A program made the translations under genes and the position numbers. 57,695 bases of DNA from Sulfurimonas sp. (GTDB lineage Bacteria; Campylobacterota; Campylobacteria; Campylobacterales; Sulfurimonadaceae). Below the pieces are notes generated by a model. The model made no database searches. It had not been told where the DNA came from and saw only the letters and a program-made list of their open reading frames with translations. The stretch's first letter is position 1. Each line of letters begins with the position of its first letter. Positions 39,960 through 49,504 of this stretch are shown piece after piece. The stretch is from positions 1 through 57,695 of the forward strand of contig JAQTWZ010000009.1 of the NCBI GenBank assembly GCA_028689055.1, in the 5' to 3' direction.

Positions 39960-41447
39960 ATGAATTTATCCGCTCTTTTAGAAAATAGACAAGTTTTAAT
40001 CTATTTATTTACACTTTTGAGTTTAGCACTCTTCCTCGCTTTTAATGGGTTTGTTGTTGTTTGCAGCCTTGTCGTGATTATGATACTGCTTGGATTGTTT
40101 TTTTCAGATACTCTGCTAGAAAGTGAGAAGATTTTTAATGATGATTTGATCGCACAACTACGAAATGTCCTTGAAAAAGCAGGCAATGGAATACTTTCTG
40201 AGAGAATCACAAATATTTCGCAAAAACATATCTTGGCCAATGTAGCATGGAGTGTGAATGATATGCTTGACCAAGTTGAACAAATCATCAGAGATATCAC
40301 CGGCTCTGTACAATCAGCAAATCAAGGATGCGATTATAGAGACATCATACAAGAGGGCTATAAAGGAAGTTTTGCAGTTACTGCAGCAAGTTTAAACAAA
40401 ATAATTGCGACAGTGACGCAGGGACATAAAGGCAAAATGCGCGCGGATTTGGCGGATGAGTTTGACCGTATTAGCGGAGGTATCGCAAATGGGCTTGTTA
40501 TCATTCAAGAAGATTTACAAAACAACAGTCAATACGCTGCGACAATCAATAGCTCTTCTTCCCTAACTGCTACAGATGCTTTGACAAGTCAAGAGAGTAT
40601 TAAAGAGATTGTTGATGAGTTAAATCATTTGATGTCTTTGGTTGTGAAATCCAATGAAGCTATCGGTTCACTCACAGAAAAAACGCGTGAAATCAGTGTT
40701 GTTGCAAGTTTGATTAAAGATATCGCAGACCAAACAAATCTTTTGGCACTCAACGCTGCTATCGAAGCTGCTCGCGCAGGAGAACATGGAAGAGGATTTG
40801 CAGTGGTCGCTGATGAAGTGCGCAAGTTGGCGGAGCGAACCCAAAAAGCAACCCAAGATATAGCCATAACACTTCAAACACTACAACAAGAGGCAGGAGA
40901 TATCGAAAATAATGCAGATGAAATTTATCATATAACGATGCATTCACAAAAAGATATCAATACCTTTGAACATGAGCTCAATAGATTTGCACAATCAGCG
41001 CAAGAATCCGCAGCTATGTCGAAATTTATTGCAGATTCGCTCTTTAGCACTTTAGTAAAAGTAGATCATATTGCATTTAAACATAATGCTTATTCGGCAC
41101 TTATCAATGAAAATGCTGAAAAAGCGGCTCACTTTACAGACCATCATGGATGCCGTATGGGAAAATGGTATTATGAAGGTGAAGGCAAAGTTCGTTTTTC
41201 TAAGACAAAAGCTTATAAAGAGATGGAAACACATCATGCAATGGTTCACGATATGGTTTTACAAACCATACCGTGTGTGCAGAAAAAAGATTGTTTGCAA
41301 GGTGAAAATAAAAAATATATAGTTGAAAATATTGAGATAATGGAAGAGCATAGCAAAATGCTCTTTCGACTTCTCAACGATGTCGTCCTTGAAGCTAATC
41401 CTACGGCAAATACTATTAAGAAACATGGCGTTTGTGAACACGCTTAG
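39960..41447 (+). CDS. membrane-anchored chemoreceptor with CZB domain
   Basis: A 495-residue receptor. Two adjacent hydrophobic segments (about 10-28 and 30-48) with almost no periplasmic loop anchor it, so its sensing is probably cytoplasmic. The signalling tip [21 protein letters not shown] is intact. The C-terminal CZB domain has [16 protein letters not shown] and later HHAMVH and an acidic His-containing helix as zinc ligands. AAGG precedes the start. It closes the signal-transduction block; it is a second CZB receptor with a different topology from the one at 29923. Confidence 0.9.
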   Translation: MNLSALLENRQVLIYLFTLLSLALFLAFNGFVVVCSLVVIMILLGLFFSDTLLESEKIFNDDLIAQLRNVLEKAGNGILSERITNISQKHILANVAWSVNDMLDQVEQIIRDITGSVQSANQGCDYRDIIQEGYKGSFAVTAASLNKIIATVTQGHKGKMRADLADEFDRISGGIANGLVIIQEDLQNNSQYAATINSSSSLTATDALTSQESIKEIVDELNHLMSLVVKSNEAIGSLTEKTREISVVASLIKDIADQTNLLALNAAIEAARAGEHGRGFAVVADEVRKLAERTQKATQDIAITLQTLQQEAGDIENNADEIYHITMHSQKDINTFEHELNRFAQSAQESAAMSKFIADSLFSTLVKVDHIAFKHNAYSALINENAEKAAHFTDHHGCRMGKWYYEGEGKVRFSKTKAYKEMETHHAMVHDMVLQTIPCVQKKDCLQGENKKYIVENIEIMEEHSKMLFRLLNDVVLEANPTANTIKKHGVCEHA

Positions 41448-41458
41448 GCATAACAATA

Positions 41459-41485
41459 TAGGGCACTTCTAAAAAAACTCTCTTT
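41459..41485. repeat. dispersed AT-rich repeat motif, copy right of the signalling block
   Basis: GGGCACTTCTAAAAAAACTC here resembles the outer arm at 11727 (GGACACCTCTAAAAACCCT) and, in reverse, the sequence at 49466-49485. It lies just after the last receptor gene. Confidence 0.45.
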
Positions 41486-41593
41486 GAGACGAGTACGGCG
41501 AAAGCTTCACGGTGACAGAAAGCTGTTATTGTGAGCAAAACGCGGCTGTCTAAACCTTTCCTATCATCAAAATCTAAACCTTACTATTGATTT

Positions 41594-41612
41594 AATAATG
41601 ATTATCAATATA
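41594..41612. promoter_or_regulatory. possible Fur box upstream of the iron operon
   Basis: AATAATGATTATCAATATA resembles the Fur consensus GATAATGATAATCATTATC, about 60-80 bases before the first imelysin gene. Iron control would fit the operon content. Confidence 0.5.
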
Positions 41613-41672
41613 AGTAGCATCTAAGACCTATTATGTATAATTTCAATAATCAATATCATTAAAGGAATTAGA

Positions 41673-43088
41673 ATGACACAGGGTAACAAAATAATAGGTT
41701 CGGTGGTTTTAGCAACACTTTTAACTCTTGGCACAACAGGTTGCGGTGGTGGCGGTGGCAGTGATGCAACACCGACGACGCAAACACAAAGTATAAGTGT
41801 CGCTCAAAAAACAGCCGCTTTAACAACTTATGCAGATATCGCACTGGCAAACTATACGCAAGCACACACCGATGCAATAGCACTCCAAAGTGCCGTAAAA
41901 GCATTTACGGATGCTCCAACAGATGAAACTTTGGCTACTGCAAAAGCTGCATGGAAAACTGCTCGTGAGTCTTATGGAACAACAGAAGCCTTTAGACTTT
42001 CAAACGGTCCTATAGACGCCGAGAGCGGTTTTGGCGCTTCATGGGATGCTCCAGAAGGACAGCTCAACGCTTGGCCGCTCAATGAGTCTATGATTGACTA
42101 TACGCAAGTCCAATCAAGCGTGTCGGTCACGGGCGGCAATATTATCGATGGTGAAGAGAACTTTACGAGTTTTACACATCCAAACGGTACTGATACCATA
42201 GGACTTGGTGAAGACGGCAATGCTACGATAGATATCACAACGATAGACACAGCGCTGCTTGAAGAGTTTACCGCTGTTGATGGAGATGCAAATGTGGCTA
42301 GCGGATACCATGCTGTAGAGTTTTTACTTTGGGGACAAGATCAAGATTATAACGACCCCATTGCAGACACTATCACAAACGGTGCAAATAAAGCAGGTGA
42401 GCGTCCTGTTTCGGACTATCTCACAGGAAATGATGCAAGCGGAAATGACAATCACGCAAGAAGAATCGCTTATATAAACGCAACGGCGGATTTGATAGTA
42501 GCGGATCTGGCAAAAGTAAAAGAGGCTTGGAGTGCCGGTGCGGGTTCTTACCGTGAAGCAATTCTCGGTGGCGGTACAAACGCGATAAACGCAGATACGG
42601 CAATCAGACAAATATTTACGGGTATGGGTGTATTTATCAAATCAGAACTTGCAAATGAGAGAATCGCAGTCGCCGTGCAAGACCCAAGTGAAGAGGATGA
42701 ACACTCATGTTTTTCTGATAACACACATAGAGATATAGATAGAAACTATCAAGGTTTCAAAAATATTCTCAAAGGTCAATATTTGGGAGCTTCTCAAGGA
42801 ACAAGTTTTTATTCACTTGCTTCTGCCGCGCATAAAGCTGAGATAGACGCACTTCTAAACGCACTCGATACAAAAGTTGCCGCTATAAACGCAGCTGCGA
42901 CAACGGGTGCCACACACTTTGATACGCAAATCAAAGTTGGAAATGAACATAAGCAAAACATTATCGACACATACCGCCAGATGAGAGATGTCGGTGATGC
43001 AATGGTCGCTATTGCCGGTGATTATGGGATTAGTTTAACAACGGATGATGTTACTGATTCGGAAGAATCGGCTCAAGGTCAAAACTAA
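41673..43088 (+). CDS. imelysin-family iron-regulated lipoprotein (IrpA-like)
   Basis: A 471-residue exported protein with an N-terminal signal ending at TTGCGGGGG, probably lipidated. The imelysin domain shows the conserved ESYGTTEAFRLSNGPID region and the GxHxxE metal motif in SGYHAVEFLLWGQD. The family (COG3487/EfeO-like) takes part in bacterial iron uptake at the cell surface or periplasm. AAAGGAATTAG precedes the start. It heads an operon that continues with a di-haem oxidoreductase and a second imelysin-type protein, the usual IrpA neighbourhood. Confidence 0.9.
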   Translation: MTQGNKIIGSVVLATLLTLGTTGCGGGGGSDATPTTQTQSISVAQKTAALTTYADIALANYTQAHTDAIALQSAVKAFTDAPTDETLATAKAAWKTARESYGTTEAFRLSNGPIDAESGFGASWDAPEGQLNAWPLNESMIDYTQVQSSVSVTGGNIIDGEENFTSFTHPNGTDTIGLGEDGNATIDITTIDTALLEEFTAVDGDANVASGYHAVEFLLWGQDQDYNDPIADTITNGANKAGERPVSDYLTGNDASGNDNHARRIAYINATADLIVADLAKVKEAWSAGAGSYREAILGGGTNAINADTAIRQIFTGMGVFIKSELANERIAVAVQDPSEEDEHSCFSDNTHRDIDRNYQGFKNILKGQYLGASQGTSFYSLASAAHKAEIDALLNALDTKVAAINAAATTGATHFDTQIKVGNEHKQNIIDTYRQMRDVGDAMVAIAGDYGISLTTDDVTDSEESAQGQN

Positions 43089-43092
43089 AGAG

Positions 43093-44439
43093 ATGAAAAC
43101 TCTTATCCCTTTGACAATCACAGCTTTTTTGGCTGTGGGATGTAGTCATCAAAAAGAAGAGAAACAAAATATTTATACCGATGATAGGTCTCAATTTGCT
43201 TTGAAACAAGCCTATAGACTCGATGATGAAGCAGAAGACAAGCATATACTCGGCAAAAGTTTTTTTACTATTCCTTGGGCAGAAGCTCCATCTGCTACGA
43301 CTGCGCGTGATGGTCTTGGACCGCTTTATTCGGCCAATACCTGTCTGCATTGCCATCCAAACAATGGAGTCGGTTTGCCTGTAGAAAACGGAGTGATGTC
43401 ACGCTCTTTGGTGATGCGTCTCTCTCTTTCTTCTGGTGAAAATATTAATAATAACTTAACAATGACACATGGCTTTTTACCTGAACCGACTTATGGAGGG
43501 CAGTTGAGTATTCATGCAAATACAAATACTGCTTTTGAGGGAAAAGTCTCTCTTAGTTATCAAAATATTGTCCAAAAATACGACGATAACACAAGCTATG
43601 AACTGCAAGTACCAACATATAAGATAACAAATCTTCAGTATGGAGCATTACACAAGGATGTCAATATTGCCCCACATATCGCGCTTGCTCTTATCGGTCT
43701 TGGAGCGATAGAGATGATCGATGCAAGAGATATCTTGATCCATGAAGATGTGGATGATAGAGATAAAGACGGCATCTCAGGAAAAGCTAACTGGGTATTC
43801 AACCCTGAGTCAAACGCAACAGAACTTGGGCGTTTTACTTGGAAAGCGGCAGCTGCGAGTGTAAAACAACAAGCAGCAAACGCAGCCCATAATGATATGA
43901 GCCTTTCAAACCCTCTCTACCCCGGAGACAACTGTACATCTTATCAGGCGGAGTGCTTGGAAGCAGAAAAAGGAAGTCACGATTTTGATTTGCCGATGAA
44001 GAGACTTGATGCGATAGCTTTTTATCTCAAAACATTAAAGATTCCAAAAGAGAGAAAAACGGTTCATTTTGCGAAAGGTCAAGAGATTTTTAATAATCTT
44101 GGTTGTGTAAAGTGCCATATCTCTGAATATAAACTCTCAGACACAAATATTATACGTCCCTATAGTGACTTTTTACTTCATGATATGGGTGAGGCGCTCA
44201 GCGATGGACATAGCCTGTTTTTGGCAGACAAAAATGAGTTTAGAACGCCGCCATTGTGGGGTATCGGATTGTATGAAAAAACCTCAGGAGTGATGGCACT
44301 TTTGCATGATGGACGCGCTAGAACTATAGAAGAAGCGATTCTTTGGCATGGAGGAGAAGCTTCAAAACAGCAGATGGCGTTTAAAGCTCTCAGTAAAGAA
44401 AAAAGAGACTATTTAGTCGAATTTTTAAAAGGAATATAA
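43093..44439 (+). CDS. di-haem oxidoreductase-like lipoprotein (DUF1111/COG3488)
   Basis: A 448-residue exported protein; start ATG 43093 gives a clean lipoprotein signal (TITAFLAVGCS). Two haem c motifs are visible: CLHCH near residue 80 and CVKCH near residue 340, as in the putative thiol oxidoreductase/di-haem peroxidase family. It usually accompanies imelysin genes and may change the iron redox state during uptake; that role is inferred. It lies 4 bases after the first imelysin gene and its stop overlaps the next start. Confidence 0.88.
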   Translation: MKTLIPLTITAFLAVGCSHQKEEKQNIYTDDRSQFALKQAYRLDDEAEDKHILGKSFFTIPWAEAPSATTARDGLGPLYSANTCLHCHPNNGVGLPVENGVMSRSLVMRLSLSSGENINNNLTMTHGFLPEPTYGGQLSIHANTNTAFEGKVSLSYQNIVQKYDDNTSYELQVPTYKITNLQYGALHKDVNIAPHIALALIGLGAIEMIDARDILIHEDVDDRDKDGISGKANWVFNPESNATELGRFTWKAAAASVKQQAANAAHNDMSLSNPLYPGDNCTSYQAECLEAEKGSHDFDLPMKRLDAIAFYLKTLKIPKERKTVHFAKGQEIFNNLGCVKCHISEYKLSDTNIIRPYSDFLLHDMGEALSDGHSLFLADKNEFRTPPLWGIGLYEKTSGVMALLHDGRARTIEEAILWHGGEASKQQMAFKALSKEKRDYLVEFLKGI

Positions 44440-45515
44440 TGAAAAATGTATATAAAACGCTGCTGTTATTATTGCTTTCTTTGAGTTTTATAGCTTGTGA
44501 TGATAATAGTTATGATGGAGAAACAGGTTTGATTAGCCCAGAAATGGTGAGCCAATCGAGTATCAATCTCTCTTTGGAAAAAATCTATAAGGATGTCATA
44601 TTAAAGGATATTAATACGACTTACGAACAATCTTTACTTCTAATAGAGAGTGTAAAAGATTTGAATGAGACAAATACCACAGCGACTCTTTTGGTGGCTC
44701 AAGAAGCGTTCAAAAGCCTCATACTTGCATATAAAAGTGTTGAGAGTGCTTATATAGCAGGGCGTGAGTCTGATGCGATGCGAGATATAGCAGAGTTCAG
44801 TCTTGAGCAGTTTATTTTAAATTCTAAGGGTGATACGCTTTTTACGGATCTTCAAAATATTTTCGATGGAACGGGCGCACTTTATAAAAACTCCCATTTA
44901 GGCATAACGGCTTTGGAATATACGCTTTTTGACAGAGCTGTAACTATAGAAGTGATGCACACTAAGATGAATACTATCCGTCTAGCATCAGCCCTAACGA
45001 TGGCACAGACAATCTCACAAAATTTACTTTTGGTAAAAAACTATTATGAGAGTGAGAGTGAGTTTTTACAAGAGAGTGACGCGGCGATGACACTTTTGCT
45101 CAACCAACTTGTTGACAATACCTATAAACTCAAAGAAAAACGCATAGGAGATGCAGGAGGTTTTACTCTTAAATATCAAGATAATCCCGACAGCACACGA
45201 TTAGAATACTATAAAAGTGTTCACTCACTTGAAGCGATAAAAACGATCTTGGTCACACATAAAAGGATTATGGAAAATGGTCTCACTGAGATAGCTAAAC
45301 TAGCAAACGCAGAGAGTGAAGCCAATGCAATTGTTGAGAAACTTAGCGAAGCGATAGCGATATGCGACAGTTTTCCAGATTCATTGGAAGCGCATGTAGC
45401 ATCGACTCAAACGCAAGAGCTTTATAACACGATAATCATTTTGCAGATGAATTATACCTCCCTGATAAACGGACTAAATTTTGAACAAGACTTGTTAGAG
45501 GCTGATGGAGATTGA
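44439..45515 (+). CDS. second imelysin-type periplasmic lipoprotein (COG3489-like)
   Basis: A 358-residue lipoprotein with signal LLLLLLSLSFIAC. The helical domain resembles imelysin/COG3489 proteins: QEAFKSLILAYKSVESAY and GITALEYTLFDR, where the His of the GxHxxE motif of the first protein is absent. It is encoded directly after the di-haem oxidoreductase (one-base overlap) and overlaps the hydroxylase. Probably a partner in iron capture; it may not bind metal the same way. Confidence 0.8.
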   Translation: MKNVYKTLLLLLLSLSFIACDDNSYDGETGLISPEMVSQSSINLSLEKIYKDVILKDINTTYEQSLLLIESVKDLNETNTTATLLVAQEAFKSLILAYKSVESAYIAGRESDAMRDIAEFSLEQFILNSKGDTLFTDLQNIFDGTGALYKNSHLGITALEYTLFDRAVTIEVMHTKMNTIRLASALTMAQTISQNLLLVKNYYESESEFLQESDAAMTLLLNQLVDNTYKLKEKRIGDAGGFTLKYQDNPDSTRLEYYKSVHSLEAIKTILVTHKRIMENGLTEIAKLANAESEANAIVEKLSEAIAICDSFPDSLEAHVASTQTQELYNTIIILQMNYTSLINGLNFEQDLLEADGD

Positions 45516-46404
45516 GATGGAGTTTTTGGGTTTAGAGTATCTTTTTGCTTCACATCAAAGAGTTTTTTGGGTTTATATCTTGAGTGCGTTTTTGATAGCT
45601 CTTGTATATATGAAATTTTTTCCTGCTACTTTAGAGGAGTACAAAAAGAGAAAAATCTGGTCACATAAATCAGCGCTTATGGATTATAAATATTTTGTAG
45701 TTATTTCATTCATCAAAGTGACGTTTATCTTACCGCTTATCTTGAGTTCAAAAGATGTTGCGCTTTGGATGACGCTTTTTTTACATGAGCAGTTTGGATA
45801 TATAGAAGCCTTGCCTTTGAGTAAAAACGCAGTTGTAGTTCTTTATACGCTCACGCTTTTTATAGTTGGAGATTTTACGCGATACTGGCTGCACAGACTC
45901 TTGCATACAGTACCGTTTCTTTGGAAAATACATCAAGTCCATCATAGTGCGGAGGTCTTGAATCCTTTGACATTTTATCGTGTACACCCGATAGAAAATA
46001 TACTTTTTGGTATCCGTTATGCCATGAGCGTTGGCGTGATAACGGGCATTTTTATCTATCTCTTTGGTGCAAATATTGGCTTAGTGCAGATAGTAGGTGC
46101 AAATATATTTGTCTTTATCTTTGGTCTTCTTGGGGCAAATCTACGACACTCTCATGTACCTCTTAGATATGGAGATACTTTAGAGAAGATATTTATTTCA
46201 CCGTATCAGCATCAGTTGCATCACACGATTGCATATAGTCATAAAAATTTCGGAGGCGCTTTAGCTCTATGGGATTGGATGTTTCATACGCTTCATAGAG
46301 AAAAAGTACGGGTCAATTTAGAGTATGGACTCAAACAAAAGAGTCCTCATGAGACAGTAACACAGATGTTACTGCAACCATTTTATACAAGGAAAAAAGC
46401 ATGA
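45505..46404 (+). CDS. sterol desaturase/fatty acid hydroxylase family membrane protein
   Basis: A 299-residue integral membrane protein (start 45505 or 45517). Several hydrophobic segments lie at about 20-40, 65-85, 105-125 and 175-215. The full set of di-iron histidine motifs is present: HRLLH, HQVHHSAE, HQLHHT. The family hydroxylates or desaturates lipids with O2. Its place inside an iron operon is unusual and may reflect iron dependence of the enzyme or modification of the outer membrane. Its stop overlaps the porin start as ATGA. Confidence 0.88.
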   Translation: MEIEMEFLGLEYLFASHQRVFWVYILSAFLIALVYMKFFPATLEEYKKRKIWSHKSALMDYKYFVVISFIKVTFILPLILSSKDVALWMTLFLHEQFGYIEALPLSKNAVVVLYTLTLFIVGDFTRYWLHRLLHTVPFLWKIHQVHHSAEVLNPLTFYRVHPIENILFGIRYAMSVGVITGIFIYLFGANIGLVQIVGANIFVFIFGLLGANLRHSHVPLRYGDTLEKIFISPYQHQLHHTIAYSHKNFGGALALWDWMFHTLHREKVRVNLEYGLKQKSPHETVTQMLLQPFYTRKKA

Positions 46405-47735
46405 AAAAAATAGTTTTAAGTTTAGTGGTATCTGCTAGCATCAGTATGGCAGCGACAAATGAAGAGTTGTATCAAGAGATCCAAAACCTCAAACAAGAGA
46501 TGAATGAGATGAAAAAATCTCAAAAAGAAGAAACAAGCGCAATCTTGGAAGAAGTCTCCAACTCTCACTACAACGAAGCCGTGAAATATGAGAGTTTTAG
46601 TTCTCTAGGTGCGGCCGCCTCAAAAGTTTATCACTCAGATAATATGGTTTCTTTAGGCGGATATGGAGAGTATGAGTTTAAAAAATATAATAATTTCAAA
46701 AACTATAGCAGTGAGGCAGCCAATGAGACAAGAAACAAAGCTGAGTCAAATATCGTACGTTTTGTGCCTTATATCGGTTTCAAGTTTAATGACTGGATTG
46801 TGATGAATACTGAGATAGAGTTTGAAGACGGCGGGTCAAGAAGTGATGGCGAAAAAAACTACAAATATGCAATCGTAGAGTTTTCCTATCTTGATTTTCT
46901 TATCAAAGAAGAATTCGCGCTGAGAGTCGGACATATCCTTGTTCCTTTTGGTGCAGTCAATTTAAATCACGAACCGGTTGCGTATCTCACCGCAGAGAGA
47001 CCTGCGGTTGAGACATTTATCATCCCATCTACATGGCATACAAACGGTCTTTTGGCTCATGGAAAAATAGATGAAATCGAATACTATGCAGGAGTTATCA
47101 ATTCACCCGATGCAGGAAGTTTTACTGAGGGAAGATATATCCAACAAGGGCGTTTAGGCGCGAGACAATTTACGGATGACGTCTCATTTGTAACTCGTGG
47201 GGTTTATAACATTACACCGGCTCTTACGCTAGGAGCTTCGCTCATGTACGGTGCTTCAACTGTGCAAACGCAGAGTCAACCGGGAGATGCAACAGGAAAC
47301 GAGTCAAACGCAAAGATAACAATGTTTATGGCAGAAACCCACTTCTCGTACAAAGACAATGGCTTTGATATCCAAGCTCTTGCTACGTATGCAAACTTAG
47401 GCGGTGATGTAACACAACTCAGTGCAGATATCGGTGAAGATATATCTGAGAGCGTCAATGGTCAATATCTCACTATCGGCTACGATATCTTAACTGCGTT
47501 TAACACAAGTCATAAAATATATCTAGTCGGCGAAGTGGAGCGTTTGGATATGGATGCGACAGGTGTGACGCAATACGCGGATAACAACAGATTTTATGAA
47601 TACACAGCCGGTTTAGCATATTTTCCAGACCCAAAAGTGGTCGTAAAAGCGGATTATGGAGTGAGAGATTATGCGAGTGAAGCGACTTTAGCAGATGAAA
47701 ATGCATTTACTGTGAGTGCCGGATTTATATTTTAA
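46401..47735 (+). CDS. outer-membrane porin-like beta-barrel protein
   Basis: A 444-residue protein with signal peptide (MKKIVLSLVVSASISMAA), a short coiled coil (about 20-50, QNLKQEMNEMKKSQKEE) and a predicted beta-barrel rich in alternating aromatic strands. It ends in Phe (SAGFIF), the outer-membrane assembly signal. The substrate is unknown. Located inside the imelysin operon, it may admit an iron complex or other ligand to the periplasm. Confidence 0.82.
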   Translation: MKKIVLSLVVSASISMAATNEELYQEIQNLKQEMNEMKKSQKEETSAILEEVSNSHYNEAVKYESFSSLGAAASKVYHSDNMVSLGGYGEYEFKKYNNFKNYSSEAANETRNKAESNIVRFVPYIGFKFNDWIVMNTEIEFEDGGSRSDGEKNYKYAIVEFSYLDFLIKEEFALRVGHILVPFGAVNLNHEPVAYLTAERPAVETFIIPSTWHTNGLLAHGKIDEIEYYAGVINSPDAGSFTEGRYIQQGRLGARQFTDDVSFVTRGVYNITPALTLGASLMYGASTVQTQSQPGDATGNESNAKITMFMAETHFSYKDNGFDIQALATYANLGGDVTQLSADIGEDISESVNGQYLTIGYDILTAFNTSHKIYLVGEVERLDMDATGVTQYADNNRFYEYTAGLAYFPDPKVVVKADYGVRDYASEATLADENAFTVSAGFIF

Positions 47736-47755
47736 AAGAAAATAAAAGGACAAAA

Positions 47756-49039
47756 ATGAAAACAATACTTAGCGCAAGTGCCGTCACATTATTTCTTTTG
47801 AGTGGCTGTGGCGGAGGTTCTGACTCTGGGGCACCAACTCTAAATTCTATCACTTTGGACACAAAAGAAAAATTAGGCGAAGCACTCTTTTTTGATGCAA
47901 ATCTTTCACTCACGCGAAATACCTCGTGTGCCACATGCCATAACCCAGAATATGGTTTTATAGATGCTCGCTTTAGGGAAGATGCGGTTGATCAAAATAT
48001 ATTTGTCCACGGTGCTTTTTCAGTTGGAGATGATGGCGTTTCTTTGGGTGGCAGAAACACACCGAGCGCAACATATGCGATGTTTAGCCCTACATTTTCT
48101 AAGCTGGAAGATGGGAACTATACAGGCGGACAGTTTCATGATGGACGTGCCATAAATCTAGCAGATCAGGCAGGTCGCCCTCCACTTGATAGTGCTGAGA
48201 TGATGATGAGCGATCAAAACGCAGTCATAGACAGAATCAAAGAGAATGAGGCATATATGGCTGCGTTTGAGGCTCTCTACGGTGCTGCTATCTTTGAGGA
48301 CATAAACGCAAGCTATACGGCGATGCGAGAGTCTATCGCCAAATTTGAAAAAACAGATTTGTTTGCGCCATTTGATTCTAAATATGACAGATTTCGAGAG
48401 TGTCTTGAATCTGGCAAAGGTGAAGGTACGTGTTTGTCCGAGGGCAATTGGAGTGCAGATGAAGAGTTTGGAAAAAGTCTTTTTTTCTCAAACGCAAATA
48501 CAAATTGTGCGACTTGCCATACGCTAAACTCAGTTTCAGAAGCTTCTTTGGGGACAAAAGAGATGTTTACAAATTATGCGTATGAAAATATAGGAACACC
48601 GAGAAATCATGAAGCAATGGACGCAAGAACGGCACTTGGACTGCAAGATATAAACGCAACGTTTAGAGGTCTTGGAGCTACAGTCGAAGCGACGGATGTG
48701 AACTACACAAATCATCTAGGCAAAACAAAAGTACCGACTTTGCGAAATATTGCAGTAACCGGACCTTATATGAATAATGGTGTGTTCGCAAAATTGAGAA
48801 CTGTTTTAGAGTTTTATGACCATCAAGCAGGAAAAGGACATCATCAAAATCCAGAAACCGCAGAGCTATGGGTGGCAAATGACAATAATGCAAGTATAAA
48901 TACGACCGTTTTGGTAGCAATAGAAGCTTTGAGCGATAGAAGAATCATGGCTTTGGAAGCGTTTTTAAATACCTTAACAGATAAGAGGTATGAACATCTT
49001 ATCCCGATTTTAGCACCTGAGGGAGCATTGGGAAATTGA
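47756..49039 (+). CDS. MauG/cytochrome c peroxidase-type di-haem lipoprotein
   Basis: A 427-residue lipoprotein (signal LFLLSGC). Two haem c sites, CATCH at about residue 60 and CATCH at about residue 250, and the surrounding LGEALFFDANLSLTRNTSC and LFFSNANTNC segments are typical of the bacterial di-haem peroxidase/MauG family. It may reduce peroxide or oxidise a partner in the periplasm. It follows the porin by 20 bases and ends one base before the Fur-like regulator gene. Confidence 0.9.
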   Translation: MKTILSASAVTLFLLSGCGGGSDSGAPTLNSITLDTKEKLGEALFFDANLSLTRNTSCATCHNPEYGFIDARFREDAVDQNIFVHGAFSVGDDGVSLGGRNTPSATYAMFSPTFSKLEDGNYTGGQFHDGRAINLADQAGRPPLDSAEMMMSDQNAVIDRIKENEAYMAAFEALYGAAIFEDINASYTAMRESIAKFEKTDLFAPFDSKYDRFRECLESGKGEGTCLSEGNWSADEEFGKSLFFSNANTNCATCHTLNSVSEASLGTKEMFTNYAYENIGTPRNHEAMDARTALGLQDINATFRGLGATVEATDVNYTNHLGKTKVPTLRNIAVTGPYMNNGVFAKLRTVLEFYDHQAGKGHHQNPETAELWVANDNNASINTTVLVAIEALSDRRIMALEAFLNTLTDKRYEHLIPILAPEGALGN

Positions 49040-49040
49040 T

Positions 49041-49379
49041 ATGTTGTATATAAACGCAAAAGAGAGAGTCGGTATCGAGGTTTTTAGATTGGCTATCTAT
49101 AACACTCTTAAAGAAAAAAACTTACGATATTCTGATCAAAGGGAGAGGGTACTCAAAATCCTCTATACACAAAATTATCCTATAAGTATAGATTGTCTGG
49201 TCAGTAAATTGAAGGAGAACGGTGTAACTGCGAGTTACACGACAACGCTACGCCATTTGAAATTTTTTGATACGCTTGATTTGCTTATCACAGTGCAAAA
49301 AATTCCAAAAGGGTATCTGTTAAAAAAGAGTATTGATAACGATGAAGTTGAGGTTGTGAATTATAGATTTTTTGATTAG
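49041..49379 (+). CDS. short Fur-like winged-helix protein without metal/dimer domain
   Basis: A 112-residue protein. Residues 15-90 look like the DNA-binding half of Fur: NLRYSDQRERVLKILYTQNY, ISIDCLVSKL, and the recognition-helix-like ASYTTTLRHLKFFD, then the wing IPKGYLLKK. The usual C-terminal dimerisation domain with its His/Cys metal sites is missing; only 15-20 residues follow the wing. It ends the iron operon one base after the peroxidase gene, so it may regulate the operon or antagonise Fur. Function is not proven. Confidence 0.72.
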   Translation: MLYINAKERVGIEVFRLAIYNTLKEKNLRYSDQRERVLKILYTQNYPISIDCLVSKLKENGVTASYTTTLRHLKFFDTLDLLITVQKIPKGYLLKKSIDNDEVEVVNYRFFD

Positions 49380-49404
49380 TAGAAAAAGAAGTGCATTGAT
49401 TTTA

Positions 49405-49490
49405 GCCTCAATCTCCGCACCTCGTTCGATGACAAAGTACCGTTATCTAGCGAGGTTTTCTAAAAAAGAGTTTTTAGAAGTTCCTGAGGC
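49405..49490. ncRNA. possible three-way-junction RNA or structured repeat
   Basis: Three nested pairings: outer GCCTCA (49405-49410)/TGAGGC (49485-49490), inner CCTCG (49420-49424)/CGAGG (49451-49455), and TTCTAAAAA/TTTTTAGAA with a four-base loop (49458-49479). The third hairpin belongs to the dispersed repeat motif seen at 11727 and 41459. It lies just after the iron operon, where it might also end transcription. Confidence 0.4.
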
Positions 49491-49504
49491 ATCTTTGATT
49501 ATTA

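Noticed and set aside
43045-43092. Upstream start for the di-haem oxidoreductase
   Set aside because: It would hide the lipoprotein signal behind 16 basic residues inside the preceding gene.
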